From: Prinia subflava
Taxonomy: Eukaryota > Chordata > Aves > Passeriformes > Cisticolidae
NCBI RefSeq assembly: GCF_021018805.1
Contig: NC_086259.1
Location: 12,181,001 to 12,245,000 of the forward strand
Direction: 5' to 3'
Length of the DNA stretch: 64,000 nucleotides
The notes under the pieces were generated by a model. That model saw nothing but the letters and a program-made list of their open reading frames with translations, did not search any database and was not told the DNA's origin. The position numbers were made by a program, and so were the translations under genes. Numbering within the stretch: the stretch's first letter is position 1; every line of letters begins with the position of its first letter. This document shows positions 48,501-61,488 of this stretch, one piece after another.

Positions 48501-51500
48501 CCCTAATCTTCTCACTTACCTTTATGCTCAGTCTACTTCCAGTGGGTCAGGCTGAGCACACCAGTTTGGAAGTGATGAGGCTTCTCTCAGGTCCCATGTC
48601 TGCACATCTGAAATGCTCTGGGGTTGCAGGGTTTTTGCAGTCTCTTAACACCTGGTCTTACAGAATACGATAGTTCATCTTGAGAGGAGCAGTGTCAAAA
48701 GGCTGCTCATGCTGTGTGATAGTACCCGCTGTGCCCGTGTGCTGTTTCCAAAAGGCTGTGCACTAATATCTCTGAACTACTGGGTCATGTTAAGATGACT
48801 TTAGATCTGACAGTGAATGACAAATGGGGATTCATCAAACTGGAGGGCAGCAGCTTCTGTTTTGTCTACAAGGTTATTATGCAGTGAAATACCGTGTCTT
48901 CTTGAGTCCTATAGCCACAGATTAAAGAAAGGAACCAAAGAGGAGCCCATAGAACTTGGAGGCTTCAGATTTTTTTCTAAACCTGTTATGAGTATTAGTG
49001 AATAATCCTTACATAATGAACTAAAGGCTTTATAAAGTTATCATTTAAAGACATTCTTCATATCAACCAGAAATAGCAGGAGAGCTGGAGAAGGCACAGG
49101 TATAAACACTGCTTAGGGCTTCCGGTTGTTATTTTCTGTTTTGTAACTGAACTTAGAATGACTAATTCTTGTTGAATCTTACAGTTAGAAGCTGAATTCT
49201 GTATCTGCCTTGTACATAACTTTTTATCAATGTATCTCAAAGCTGATCTTTCCCTATTTGAAATTTAATTTCATTACTTCACTGTGAAGCTGGATGTACA
49301 CTAAGACAACGGTTCTAGTTTAAATGTGTACCAGGCTGTGGCCTAAGAGTTTATTTAATTGCATGTTACATTTTTATTTGATAGTGAACACCAGTGAACA
49401 CCTGCAGTTCCTGTCCTGCTTGCTTGTTTCTTCCCATGTCCTAAAGCTTGCCATTCTGTCAGTTGTGTATATACAGGTGTTAGTGCACTGTAAATATGAT
49501 TGCCAAAATCATCTGTGTTAAAAGAACCTCTCTTCTCATTTCCCCTCCCCCTTTGCGTGGGAAGGTGTGTGGGAAGGTGGTTGCTGCTCAAAAAACCTTA
49601 TTGTAGTTACACCCCAAGAGCCAGTATGTTCTTATTTTAGTCAGTGTCAGTTGTAAACATTTGATATGCTGGATTATTCTCTTGGTTAAACTGCTTAAAC
49701 TAATGCAGCTTCTTTATTCTTCTGTATTTCTACAAAGGATAATGAATTCTTATCCAGACTAGAATTTGGAAAAGACTCATTGATGAGCTCCCACTGTTCA
49801 GATTATTTTTCATCTGTATTTCCAGTATTCTTGCTTAACAAAAGAAAATGAGTGAAATTGTGACTGGCACGACAGAAGAGCCTCTGGCATACATGATTGA
49901 CAAAAGTAAAATTTATTTTTATCCTTTTTTGCATAATCTGATATGACCATGAAACAGAGCACAAAACCATTGAAGAGAGTGAACTGCTTCATAAAATGAA
50001 AGTTGTAAATCCTCCTTTTCTGAAAACTTAACCTTGCAGTACTGCTTTGTGTATTGCTAGCTTCTGTCTAGAAGGGTGTGTTTCTCCCTACTCCACCCTG
50101 CTACCTTAATTTTTTCACAATTAATTCCTTTTCAGTACCATATTTGGCTTGCTGGGCAGTTGTACTCCTTATAGACTAATACACTGCTGTGTTTGAGTTT
50201 GTTGGGTTTTTTGAGTTGGTGTTTAAGCTTGTAGGAAGTAATAGTTTGTAATGGAAAACTAGAGTTAAACATCCAGTTACAGAGCTTTAGTGCAGTAGTG
50301 TACCAAGGAGAACTCTGATCAATCGTGGTTTTAAGTGCACAAAAGAAAAACTATTGATTATTGGCTATTTTGTGTTCCCTGTGAAGATTAAGGCTCCTCT
50401 TTCATCCCAAGAAATATATAAACTGCTGCAAAACCTGCAAAATAATGAAATGTAAAAAACAGCTACATATGCTTTTTGTCCCTTTTTACAAATATTTTTG
50501 TAACCATTGTGTTCAGAAAGAGATAATGGTAAGTGTCATGACAGAAGTGGAAAACAGAGGAGATGGTCATTCTTTTTAAAGCTTGTGAGACAGACTTGCC
50601 TGAGAACACACATGATGTGTATGTCAACGTTCAGGTCTTTCCTCATGCTATTTAAAGGACTTGATTACTGATCCTGTTTTCACAGTAGTAGTTTTATAAG
50701 ACCTAGGTCATGTTGCACTTTCTCCATACCTTACAGCAACTCCTATTGTTTGAAAATGTTTGTTTATGGGCTTGTAAATTTAGAATAATAAAACAGTTTG
50801 GGTAATTCTGGCACAGGAACTGTGTTCAGACATTTGGTAGTAATTGACCTTCCTTCTCTGGAGAAATCTGGCTGAGTGCGCAGCTGCACGTGTGCATGTG
50901 CCAGTACATCACTGGGGAGTGAACAACTGGTGGGCAAGCGTTACCAGTCTGAAGTGTGCACTCTGATACAGCAAGGAGCAAGCAAAATGTATTTTAGAAG
51001 CAGTTGTTCTGCATATTATTTAATTATATTCCCCAGTTAGACAGCTTATGTTGAAGTGTAGTTAGCAGCTTAGTAAGGGATGAGCCAGCATTGTTTTAAT
51101 ACTGAGCAGGAGCTTCTGTACACGAGGCTGTTTCCAGACAGTAGCAAATGTACATTCAAAATGAGCAACCTTCTGGTTCTCATTGACAGTGGATGACACA
51201 GACGCCTGATGTAAGAATGCAATGAAAGTCTGCAGCTTTATTTAGCTTATACATGAATATAGAGCATCTGCTCATTTTTGTGATCCCTCAATAGTGAACC
51301 TGATCTTAGCAGGGTGGGGAAGAAGGCTTCAGTAAATTTCTAACGACTCATGGCTTCTCTGTGCATGGCAGTGTTAAAAGTCCTAGTAGGTAAAAACAAA
51401 ACTGAGTCTCTTTCTGTGCCATTTGTCCAGATCTCCTTTGATTGTAAAAGAAAATTTGTTTGACGTGGTTTGTTCTTAGGAAACAGTGACTTGTTTTGTT

Positions 51501-54500
51501 TCGTTGTCTCCTTTAAAATGCCTACTGGAACAAATAAACTATTAATACTACTTCTAAAACTGAAGTTGAACTTATTGGCCTATAATCCTTCAGTATTTTT
51601 TAACCTTTTATTTAGTCCAGTTTTCTTTACTCTGTATTGCTCTTATCTTTATTAGTAGTTTATTCTGTTGTCCTTACTAAAGCAAAAGCATTTAGCACAC
51701 CTGCCATTTCAGTGGCAAAAAGGGCTTTCGATGTGAATGGCACTCCTTCTCTTGGTCTGTGTATTTTGCTGTGTCTGTCTTGCCTAGCATCTTGCCCCCA
51801 TGTGCTTGTGGTGGTTTTTGTGCACTACCTTCATGGTCTGCCCTAGTTTCTGTGTCTTGAGTGCTTTCTTATATTTTATGGTCAGTGAAGGCCTCATGAC
51901 TTGGCCAACTTCTTTATTGTCTTTCCTCTCCCAATAGAATTGTTTGGATGTAATAGCTCCCCTATTAAGTAACCAGATTTCCATAACTCCATTTTTTCCC
52001 CTTGGGCTTCTCCATAACTCTTTTTTCCTTACACTTGCCTATTGTGAGACTTCCCTTTGTTTGTTTGCCCTCTGCTTCTTGAAGCCCTGCATTGGATTTG
52101 GTTTGTGCTGTTCTCATTGCTTTTTCTTTTAAGGGTTATCACCTAAGTTTTTTGCATTCTTTCTTTTTTCCCCCAAGTTGTATTTGTGTTTGCGTGTTTG
52201 CTTGTTCCTTGAGATAGGTTAGGGGGCTCATCCAGATTGGATTCTCTGCAGTCTTTATTAGGACAAAATAATTACTGGTAAATAATCTAATAGAATTAAT
52301 GATATAATTTGTAAAGGTCTTAGTTTTTTGTGAGCAGCTAACAGGTTATTTAAACATATGAACTATAAGGGGGAGGACTTGTGTGTGCAGACTGAAATAA
52401 ATCTACATGTTTATCAATTGTCTGAAAATGATTTGAATGATTTAGACTTCAAACCGTGTTGTGTTCACGGTGTTAAGTGTGCTTTTGGAGTTGGATATTC
52501 ATTAGGTGTCTGCTTGTTCTGTGTGTATGCAGCTGGGCAGGGACAGCACAGTGCCAGGCTCAGGAGAGGGACTACTGCAGCCTGAGCCAGAAAAGTTCTG
52601 TCTCCATTCTGCTCTCTCTTCTTCCAAGCTGGCATTGGTAATTCTGTGCTAGTCTGATCTCTCCACCTCAGCCTTGCGAAAATTAAACTCTGAATGTACA
52701 TCTGCTTCTTGTAAATCCTTGTGACACTGAAAGTAGAGAAATTGTCTTACATATTTTAAGATTTCTTGATTATTGGTGCAGGAGGAATAAGGCTCTTTGC
52801 AAGTGTGATTTAGTGCAAACAATGTGCTGCTACTGTTCCTAAAACCATTAATGACAGTAAATGGTTACACACAGGGCTTGAAGAGTTCCAACTGCTGTTT
52901 TTCTAAAACATTCTTACTATTATTTTAAAAAGTTCTGCAACTGTAACTGTTTTATTTCTAAGTTTTGATAAGCTGGATAATAGCCTTTATTAGGATTGCA
53001 TTTTTCTTGCCTTGATCTATGCTTTTATTAATACTGGCTAGGAAACAGGTATGTCTATGATCTGCACATTAATACACCAATAGATGTGAAAAACACATCA
53101 CCAACTACTGTCTGCATTTAATGTGTTGTGGTGGGAAATAGCAAAATGAAAGACCCTCAACTAATGTTTTAAACAATGTTTGTTACCCCACTGAAAGGAC
53201 AGGGAAATGCGGTTTTGGTAGTGCTCAGCACAGTGAGCTTGTGTTAATTGTGTGTGGTACGTGCAATAGACCTTCCTGAGAACCCTGATCCTTTCAGCCT
53301 GTGCATATTTAGAAATCAGCCTGTGCTGATTTCCCATGCTCTTAACACATCTGATAGCAGTTAATGATATATAATATGGATAATTGTCATACATAAACAT
53401 ATTATATATAAAATCATGCAGAGTTTATAATATTACTAGGTACTCCTTAAATGCAATGTGTGCCTCATTTAGTAGATTTCTTATAGAGTTGTTCCCTGCT
53501 CATGAAGCTTCAATCTTTTCTTTTTTGTTTGTTTTAAATGAAGTCTGAGGATTGTAGTCCATTCCTTGTTAACAATGTGCTTTCTCTTCATTTGAAATTG
53601 CTTCCCTGCCTCTGAGGAGCTGATGTTTTGTTTCTGTTTTAGTTCATTTTAAGCTGATTGCTATTAGTTAAACTGGTAATAGACTGACTTCATTAACATT
53701 AATTTTTTCATCACGGGAAGGTCTAAAATACATAGCTTCCTGTTTGGATATTCTAAGTGATTGTGAGAGAGACTACATTTATTTTAAAACAAATATTAAT
53801 AGTCTGCTGGTACTCAGGATAGAAATATTTTTTTAAAAAGAGCTAATACCCAGAGATGCAATTAATGTCATCTAGCATGTTTTTGGGTTTTTTTTTTTTT
53901 TTTTTTTTTTTTGTTTTTTTTTTGGTTTTTTTTGTTTTTTTGGTTTTGGTTTTGGTTTTGGTTTTTTTTTTTTTTGAAAATTAAAGAAATAAAATTTACA
54001 AGTGTAAAGAAACAAGAGTGGAATCACAGTGGCTACAAAAGATGAAAAAAGTTGTGTTTTCTACTTTTGTTTCAGGCAAATGTCTCATATATGCAGTTAA
54101 TTCAATATTGAGAAGTGGGGCAAGAAAATCTGCTTCAGTTCTGTGAGATAAAGTTGCTGATTTTATTAACGGGACTTGTATTCCCTTTCAATTGCTTGTT
54201 TTTCTTTGGAATATTTCCTGTGTTTTGGATAAGTTAGTGAGATCTGAGAATATTTTGTTTTGCCTTATTTTGCTGTACAACTTGTGTTCAAACTTCATGC
54301 AAGTGAAGTGAAAAATGCTATTTAGTATCGGCACTTGAGAGTTTTCTAGGCTACAAAAAATATATCTTAGGAATAGAATTCTTAATAGTATCTCTAATAA
54401 TATTCCTTATTATGCCTCCTGTGGTTGAATGTTTTTAGTAGTTCATAATTTTCATTCATGTTTGAGTCACTGTAAGATGCTTTCTATTGTTGAAGTAGAT

Positions 54501-57500
54501 CAGTATGTGATGTTCTGGTTCTTGCAAGTATTGACTGGGCTTGCAGAAAGTACCTTAGTCCTATTTATGTCAAAAAGACAAACTTTTAATGATTTTTGGT
54601 TACAAATATTTAATTGTAAATAGAAGACAGTTATGAAAGATGAAGTTTGAATTGAGTGTTTAAGCTTAGATCCTTTCTGGATTTCAACCCATTTTTCTGT
54701 TTGTATTATATTTTCAATGATTGAAGATGTGTATAAACTGTGAAATCTGATTGAAAACGGGATTTACGATAGGAAACCATACTGTAGTAATATTTCGTTG
54801 TAAAATAGACTGGGGAAAATTTAAAATTAAGAATTAGCTTTATTCTCTGTAATTCTCTGTAGTGTAATGGGAAGTGTCTAGGATGCTGATAATGGTCTAT
54901 ACCTGGGAAGCAAAGGATTTTGTTTATGGCGTTTATCCAAGTATTGCATTTTGACTCACTACTTTTTTATCTTTTTTAATTTTATTTTCAGATCTTGAGT
55001 CAGATGACTGTGCGTCCATATACATCTTTAATGTAGACCAGCCATCATCGTCTGTCAATCAGCCAATTTGTATTCCTCGCCATGGACTGCAGTCCCACTC
55101 CTCTCCCACGAGGTTTCAGAGTCACAAGAACTATGAAGGCACTTGTGAGGTACCAGAATCCAAGTACAGTCCACTAGGTGGACCCAAACCCTTCGAGTGC
55201 CCCAGCATTCAAATCACATCAATTTCACCCAACTGTCACCAGGGCATTGAGGCCAGCGAAGATGAATTACACACAAATGGCACAGAAAATGAGTATATGG
55301 AAAGGCCTTCCCGGGACCATCTCTACCTTCCTCTTGAGCCATCGTATAGGGAATCATCCCTTAGTCCGAGCCCTGCCAGCAGCATTTCATCCAGGAGCTG
55401 GTTTTCAGACGCTTCCTCTTGTGAATCCATTTCCCACGTTTATGATGATGTAGACTCAGAGCTCAATGAAGCAGCTGCTCGATTTACCCTTGGCTCTCCT
55501 TTGGCATCACCTGGTGGCTCCCCAAGAGGTCCCAGTGATGAGTCGTGGCAGCAGCCGTATGGGTTTGGGCATGCCTTGTCACCTAGGCAGTCTCCCTGTC
55601 ATTCTCCTAGAACTAGCATTACCGACGAGAACTGGCTGAGCCCCAGACCGACGTCGAGGCCCTCGTCTAGACCTACATCGCCCTGTGGGAAACGCCGACA
55701 CTCCAGCGCTGAGATCTGCTATGCTGGTTCTCTCTCTCCCCACCATTCTCCAACTCCATCACCTGGCCATTCTCCCAGAGGCAGCATAACAGAAGACACG
55801 TGGCTAAACACTTCCATTCATAATGTTCAAGGTCTTAACTCTGGCCTTTCACCGTTTCAGTGTTGTACAGAGACTGATATTCCTCTAAAAACCAGAAAGA
55901 CCTCAGAGGATCAGACTGCCACTTTATCTGGAAAAATAGATATCTGTCCTGAAGAGCAAGGTAACTTGTCATCATCCCTTGAAACTGCAGTAGATGATTG
56001 CTCTGGATCTCAGCATACCTTGAAAAAAGACTTGCCTGGAGACCAATTTCTTTCTGTTCCTTCGCACTTTACTTGGAACAAACCGAAGCCTGGTCACACT
56101 CCTATTTTCCGGTAAGGGATTACAAAGTAACTCCTTCCTGGTCTTTCCCCTCCTGTGCATCTTTAATAGATGTATGAATGTCCTTGTATTTCACTGATGT
56201 ATTATGACTTTTTAAAGAAAACTTGTTGAAGGCAGATACATGTTACAATTAGGGAAAAAAAAAAAAAGTTGAGATATCAGATACCCTTCATCTTTTAAAA
56301 ATACAGTAGATGCATTGTAAATAGGATTAGTTTTATTTAAGTAAAAATTGTGTATATGCACAGAGCCCAGCTGAATTAAATGTCTGTGGATTTTGTACAT
56401 GCTTTGCAGTTGACATTTTAATATAGCTAAGGAAACCTTACTTACATAATTTTGTAAAACTGGGAGACCACAAAAGAAGTGGGGGTTATTTGCCTTTGTG
56501 TCTGTTTGCTTCCTTGGGCTCATACAATTCTAGAAATAGAATAAAGAAAATTATTTGTTTGCCATACTGAAAATCATCCAGAAAGAGTGGATGTCTGGGC
56601 TATAGTTCCAAGGTATTTCCACCATCCCTGATAGAATTAAATAGGTCTTCTCCTTTTGCAGTCCTGTCATGTGCTAGCAAGATGATTTGTGGAGACTCAG
56701 AAGAGGGAACTGGTTCAAGTGAGGGAAAAAGTCCCTCTCCTTTCCAGCCTGTTACTTTTTAGATGAATCAGGCCTTTCAAATTATAGGGCTTGTATAAAT
56801 TCTTCAGAAGTTGTCACCTAGCTTGGCTTGTTACTAGCTAAATATATTTAAACAATACTTATTCAGCCATTTGGTTATTTTTTGCCTAATTTTATAACCA
56901 CAGATTTTAATTTCTCTCCACAGAATTTTACTGATTTTAGTAAATAGAAGTGATTTTCTTCTTCTCCTTTAATGTTCTTCCACATAACTGTTTATGGATG
57001 TAAAATTTAACAGTAAAGAGGCAAAGCTGCTGGCTGGAAAAATCTGTTTTACCAGGTCTGAAACTACTGTGTTAACAGATAAATTAACTGTCCTCAAGTC
57101 TGGGTTTTTTTAAAATTCCATTGCCATCTGTTAGTAATAGGTGTTCAATCTGTTACTAGAATCTTTTCATTCAAATTAAAACAATGATGACTGTTTTAAA
57201 TTAATTTAGTATTTTGGAATTGTATTTTATTTATGTAGGATACTAAGCAGTCCTAACTTGGCATTTCTGTTAGCTTGCAGGCTGACATTGTTCGTAAAAG
57301 GTGACCACTACTGTAGGATTAGAGGTCATGGATATAGAGACATGGGATGTGGATCTGTGGTTCTTCTGTGGGATGAACAAAGTGATTTAAAACACAGATG
57401 GCTCATACCTGCTTCCTCTTGTACTGCAGAGAACTGAGTACAACTGAATAAAAAGAAATTTTAATGGTTTCATTAAAAAGTAATCTATTTTAAAAAAAAA

Positions 57501-60500
57501 AGTCAGACTTTATTTACAAGCTGGCACTGAAGAATTTCTGTAAATATAAGATGAGCAAAGAGCAAAAATAAGATGAGCAAACAGCAGAAGACAATGAAGG
57601 CTACACCTGTACACAAGGAAACTACATAAATCTATTAAGCTGTGTACATGCCAAAAACGTCAGCTGACTGTTGAATTAGTGGAAATGGCTGCACTGGCAG
57701 CTGTATCCTCAGTGAAATTTTGAATTACTTAGCAGTTGTAGCCTGTTCCACAGGGGCTGTGGCAGTGTGCATCTTCAGTATGTAAAACATTCCATTCTGT
57801 CATAAAATATTTTGTAATTTTGATTCTTACAAACCAGTGTCGCTAAGTTGAAACCTTACGTTTTATGAATAAAAATGAAATCCACTGAAGAAGATCCACT
57901 GTTTTTAAATAGTTGATGATGGTGACCAAAAGTGAGCATATTAGTTGTCATAAAGAATTATATAATCACTATTTATGTATTTATTCCATATTATATGTAC
58001 AGTTGTAATAATTGTAGTATAAATTACAAGATATTGTACAAATAGTACATTTTTTAATGCCTTGATTGTATTGTCAAGGGCAGAGTAGTGCATGTGTAAA
58101 CAGGAGTATTGATTCCAAGCAGATGAGGTGCACACCCAGCTGCAGTGACTGACTGACCCCTGCTAGAAGCGGGGGTAATTTGCCTCACGTGTTCCTTGGT
58201 GTGAAATGTGTAGGTAGCACATTCTGCTCTGAATGCTCTCCAGAGTTTTGTAAATCTGTTATCTATTTCATCTGTCAAGCCCTGACCAAGTTTTCCTTCA
58301 TTCTTCTGTTTTCAGTAAGCGTGCAATGCCTAACAAAATCTAAAAATGTGTAAGATGCTTTTGAGCATGTTAGTCATATTTCACATGCCATCCAAACTGT
58401 TTTGTTAGATGACAGCTTGTTATTTGGTCACAGAAACCCCTAATCTGCCAGTCAGGGGCATATGAAAAATGTCTGTGTATTACACATACAAATGTCTGTG
58501 CCCTGAGTCCCATTTCTGCTCCCTTGTCAAAGGTGAGTGTAGGCAAAGGCTTGGGCAGGAGAACTGCAGCAATTCCTTCCTACAGGTGAAGGACCTGGGC
58601 AGCAGCTTCTGTACAGGGAATAGTGTAGGTCTCTGTTGAGGATGTCACTCAGCAGTGTGGTGGCAGATTCAGCTGGTCACTTTACAGAATATTCAGCAGT
58701 GAACTTGGTAATTCTATTTATTTCGTGGTTACTCTTGTTCCTGTTTAAGATACCTGTTTCTTTCACCCCCAGCCTCCCCACAGGGTGATGGATAAAACAT
58801 GGTTTTATCTGTATCTCATGTTTTCCTTCCCCTCCACTTAAAAAACCCCTTTCTTTTTGGGATCTTAATGCAGTGATAGTAGATCCAACCTCCCCACTTT
58901 CATTTTACACCATCATTCCACAAATGTGCTGATTTCATTACTTTCTTGCACACTGGCTGTTAGAGTTTGAGTTGTAAGAATATCAGAAAATGCAAAGGAA
59001 ATTCAGAAAGTCTGTTTTACAATACAAAGTCTGCCAAGTATTCATCACCTTATTCTGATAAATAGGAATAACACCAGCTATTCTACTAGCAAAACTTTAG
59101 AATGAAAATGTTTGCAAATTACTGACTTTGAAGATAAGGACCCATTTAAATGAGACAAGCAAAGGAACTTTGAACCTCTTAGGTTTTTAATAAGCAAGGC
59201 TATCACTGTAATATTTACCCACCATTAATGAATCCAGGGAAATTCAGGTAGTGTTTAATACAGGACCTTTGTGCTGTACCTGTTATTCATCTCTCCACTT
59301 TGCTGTGGGGTGATGGAACAGTTCACTGTACCAGCACTCTGACAGCACTGTCATCTGTGGCTCTGCTGGGGCAGAATGGTGCTATTTTGAGTGTAAACAG
59401 TATTAATAAAGTCTGTTGATAGACCACTGTGGCAGCTGGAATGGCCCCAAACTTCTTAACTTCAGAATTTCTCCATCAGGGAGAATATGGCTTTGTTCTA
59501 GGCAATGGAGAGCAGCCACAGCTTCAGACCTACTTTACCATATTCAGCATCTGGTACAAAATAGCATTACTTCATATCAAAAAGGATTCAAAACATATGC
59601 AAATTTGTTACTTTTTGCACTCCAAAGGCTGGCATGATTTTTCTCATTTGATATTGAATTGTACATAGAATAACAAAAACCAAAATACCATGTGTTTATA
59701 GACTGTATTCTGTTGGGGTTTTAAGTTTAATGTGTGGTCTTGTGGGTTCATGTAACTTTAAGAAGGTGATAGTGCTGGTTAGGAAGTTCCCACTCTGCTT
59801 CCCACCCCTTAATTCTGCTTAAAGGTGTACAGGCAACTAGGACACTGTTAAATTAATAGGATTAAAGAATTTGCATTTCAAAATGAACCAGAGTTTGATT
59901 TGATCACTGATTTGGTTCAGTGTGTACCTCTATAGTATTTGTTTGAAAAATGTGTAAGGATGATATGGAAGCAAAAATACCTAAAACTGATAGCCCTACA
60001 ATGCAGAAAGGTGCATGACAGAGTACCCTAAAATCTGTCAAGAGTCCACTGTTTCTGAGAAGTTCAGGTAATAGAGACAGCAAGAAAAATATTCAGAGTG
60101 AAACAACAGTTTGGATATCCAACATCAAAAGGGAAGCAGCTGTAACTGTCAGAGCAGCTACATCTAGCAAACATCTGTTTGATGCAGTACAGCCTCAAAA
60201 GCTGTGTCATTTACTGTGCTGTGGAAGCTTTGCCATTTTTTAACGTTTTAGGCATCTGCACGTGCACAGTGTGCTTCCTTGCTTTCTCATGCTGTTTATC
60301 GTCTTTCTCAGCTATGGATATGTTTTTGTCTGTTTTAGCTAAACTCCCTGGACCTGTGATTATTCACATTTGTGGATATTTGCATTGATTGGTGGTGGGG
60401 TTTTACCTAACGTCCTGTAAAGTGGAAAGAAATGCAACTGAGCTTTCCTGGTGATACAAACCAATATTTGTCCATCACTTTAAAAGCTAACTTGCTTTCC

Positions 60501-61488
60501 CTGTTGGTCAGAGTAAGGTAGTACAAAATTATTTTAAAAGAAGGTTATTTTTATTACAAATGTTTTGGTTTGATAAACAATTCTATAAATGTTCACTTTT
60601 AAATTTTCATAATTTAATTTACTCTACTAGGTAATTACTGGCTTGAGTCTGGTTGTTCATCTTGTTAGAACCTTAAGTCTATAAGTCTGTGCAGGTAAAA
60701 GGGTAGGTATGCAAACATTGGTTTGAGGTTCTTCCATGTTATTTCTAATCCTGTGTTTTGTTCTTCCCTGGAGTGACTTTGCTACTGTAAGGGAGTGTCT
60801 GTGGACAAGCTGAACACAACTTCAGGTGTATTTGTTGCCTGTTGCAGTGTTTATGCTTAGATAGAAGAAGTAGCTTTTTAAACTTCGGGTGATCACACAG
60901 TGTTCATTTAACCATAGTTAACAAAATGCAGTGCTCGCCAAAGGAGAACAAAAACAGCAAACTGGAAGATAATGCAGTTAAAACTTAATGACTGGCAGAT
61001 TGAGTTTAGACTTTTCCCTCTAAACCACATTTGAATTTGCTTGCTGATATACTAAGGGTAAAAAGTGAATATAAAGACATTATAGAGTAGCACTGGTAAT
61101 GTGAGGCTGGGGGTGACAGAGTACCTTTGTTTTGCTCAGGTGTTGGAAAGAAGAAATTCCATTCTAATTGAAGATTTTAACATACTGGCCTTAGGCTGGT
61201 AGCTATTCTTATTTGGTTATCATTTGTAGGGAAGTGGCATCATTGTCTGTATTTTGCAGTGAAGGCTTTCTGCTGTGGCCAGATGGCACAGTTCTGTAAC
61301 CACAGTGTGCTTTTCTTAATTGCAGCACATCTTCATTGCCACCTCTCGACTGGCCTTTACCAAGCCATTATGGGCAGTGTGAACTGAAAATAGAAGTCCA
61401 GCCTAAAACTCATCACAGAGCTCACTATGAAACAGAAGGAAGCAGAGGAGCAGTAAAAGCATCTACTGGAGGACACCCTATAGTAAAG
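39469..61488 (+). CDS. NFATC3: NFATC3, nuclear factor of activated T cells 3, N-terminal 461 residues over three exons
   Basis: Coding exons are 39469-39568, 54992-56111 and 61326-61488; later exons lie beyond the window. NFATC3 is a cytosolic transcription factor that calcineurin dephosphorylates after calcium entry. It then moves to the nucleus and binds GGAAA sites with AP-1 and others. Visible are an acidic activation motif [12 protein letters not shown] (residues 10-21), the calcineurin docking site PSIQIT (104-109), a serine-rich region [17 protein letters not shown] (160-176), SP repeats at about 202-213, 230-242 and 282-298, and the KRRHSS nuclear-localisation core at 267-269. Exon 3 opens the Rel-homology domain with the DNA-recognition loop [15 protein letters not shown] (438-452). 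All three exons join in frame. The protein closely matches mammalian NFATC3, with a variable stretch after residue 22. Identity is near certain. Confidence 0.98.
39569..54991 (+). other. NFATC3: NFATC3 intron 1, 15.4 kb
   Basis: The first 400 bases belong to the CpG island; the rest is AT-rich. Long open frames at 39569-40132 and on the opposite strand come from GC-rich composition. It contains a 12-bp palindrome CACTACGTAGTG at 45389-45400 and a T-rich low-complexity tract at 53889-53976. No coding exon, RNA gene or retroelement terminus was recognised. A long first intron is usual for NFAT genes and may hold enhancers, which cannot be judged here. Confidence 0.85.
53889..53976. repeat. T-rich low-complexity tract with (GGTTTT)n
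   Basis: Long T runs interrupted by single or double G, including about four GGTTTT units near 53941-53962. It is low complexity. It may be the poly(A) end of an old minus-strand retrocopy, but no element body was recognised to its left. Confidence 0.92.
54992..56111 (+). CDS. NFATC3: NFATC3 coding exon 2, regulatory domain
   Basis: A 1120-base exon encoding residues 34-406 and a split Arg codon 407. It carries essentially the whole calcineurin-regulated NFAT homology region: [14 protein letters not shown], the PSIQIT docking motif, the serine-rich region, three SP motifs (kinase targets that mask nuclear import) and the KRR core. It ends [10 protein letters not shown] plus R. The acceptor tttattttcag completes GAT (Asp) with exon 1, matching the conserved DLE(S/P)DDCAS junction. 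Donor GTAAGG. Confidence 0.98.
56112..61325 (+). other. NFATC3: NFATC3 intron 2, 5.2 kb
   Basis: AT-rich. It contains AATAAA hexamers at 56540-56545 and 57447-57452 and a short 22-bp tandem duplication at 57546-57589. The in-frame continuation of exon 2 stops at once, because the donor reads CGG TAA. No exon or retroelement was recognised. Acceptor ttcttaattgcag. Confidence 0.87.
57546..57589. repeat. 22-bp imperfect tandem duplication
   Basis: ataagatgagcaaa at 57546-57559 recurs exactly at 57568-57581, a period of 22 bases. The second half of each unit diverges. Confidence 0.85.
61326..61488 (+). CDS. NFATC3: NFATC3 coding exon 3, start of Rel-homology domain
   Basis: Completes Arg407 and encodes residues 408-461: [20 protein letters not shown], then [34 protein letters not shown]. 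The [15 protein letters not shown] loop inserts into the DNA major groove in NFAT proteins and is unchanged here. Phase 0 end, donor GTAGGA. Confidence 0.98.

Noticed and set aside
53941..53962. GGTTTT repeats as interstitial telomeric DNA
   Set aside because: The vertebrate telomere unit is TTAGGG. This is T-rich low complexity.
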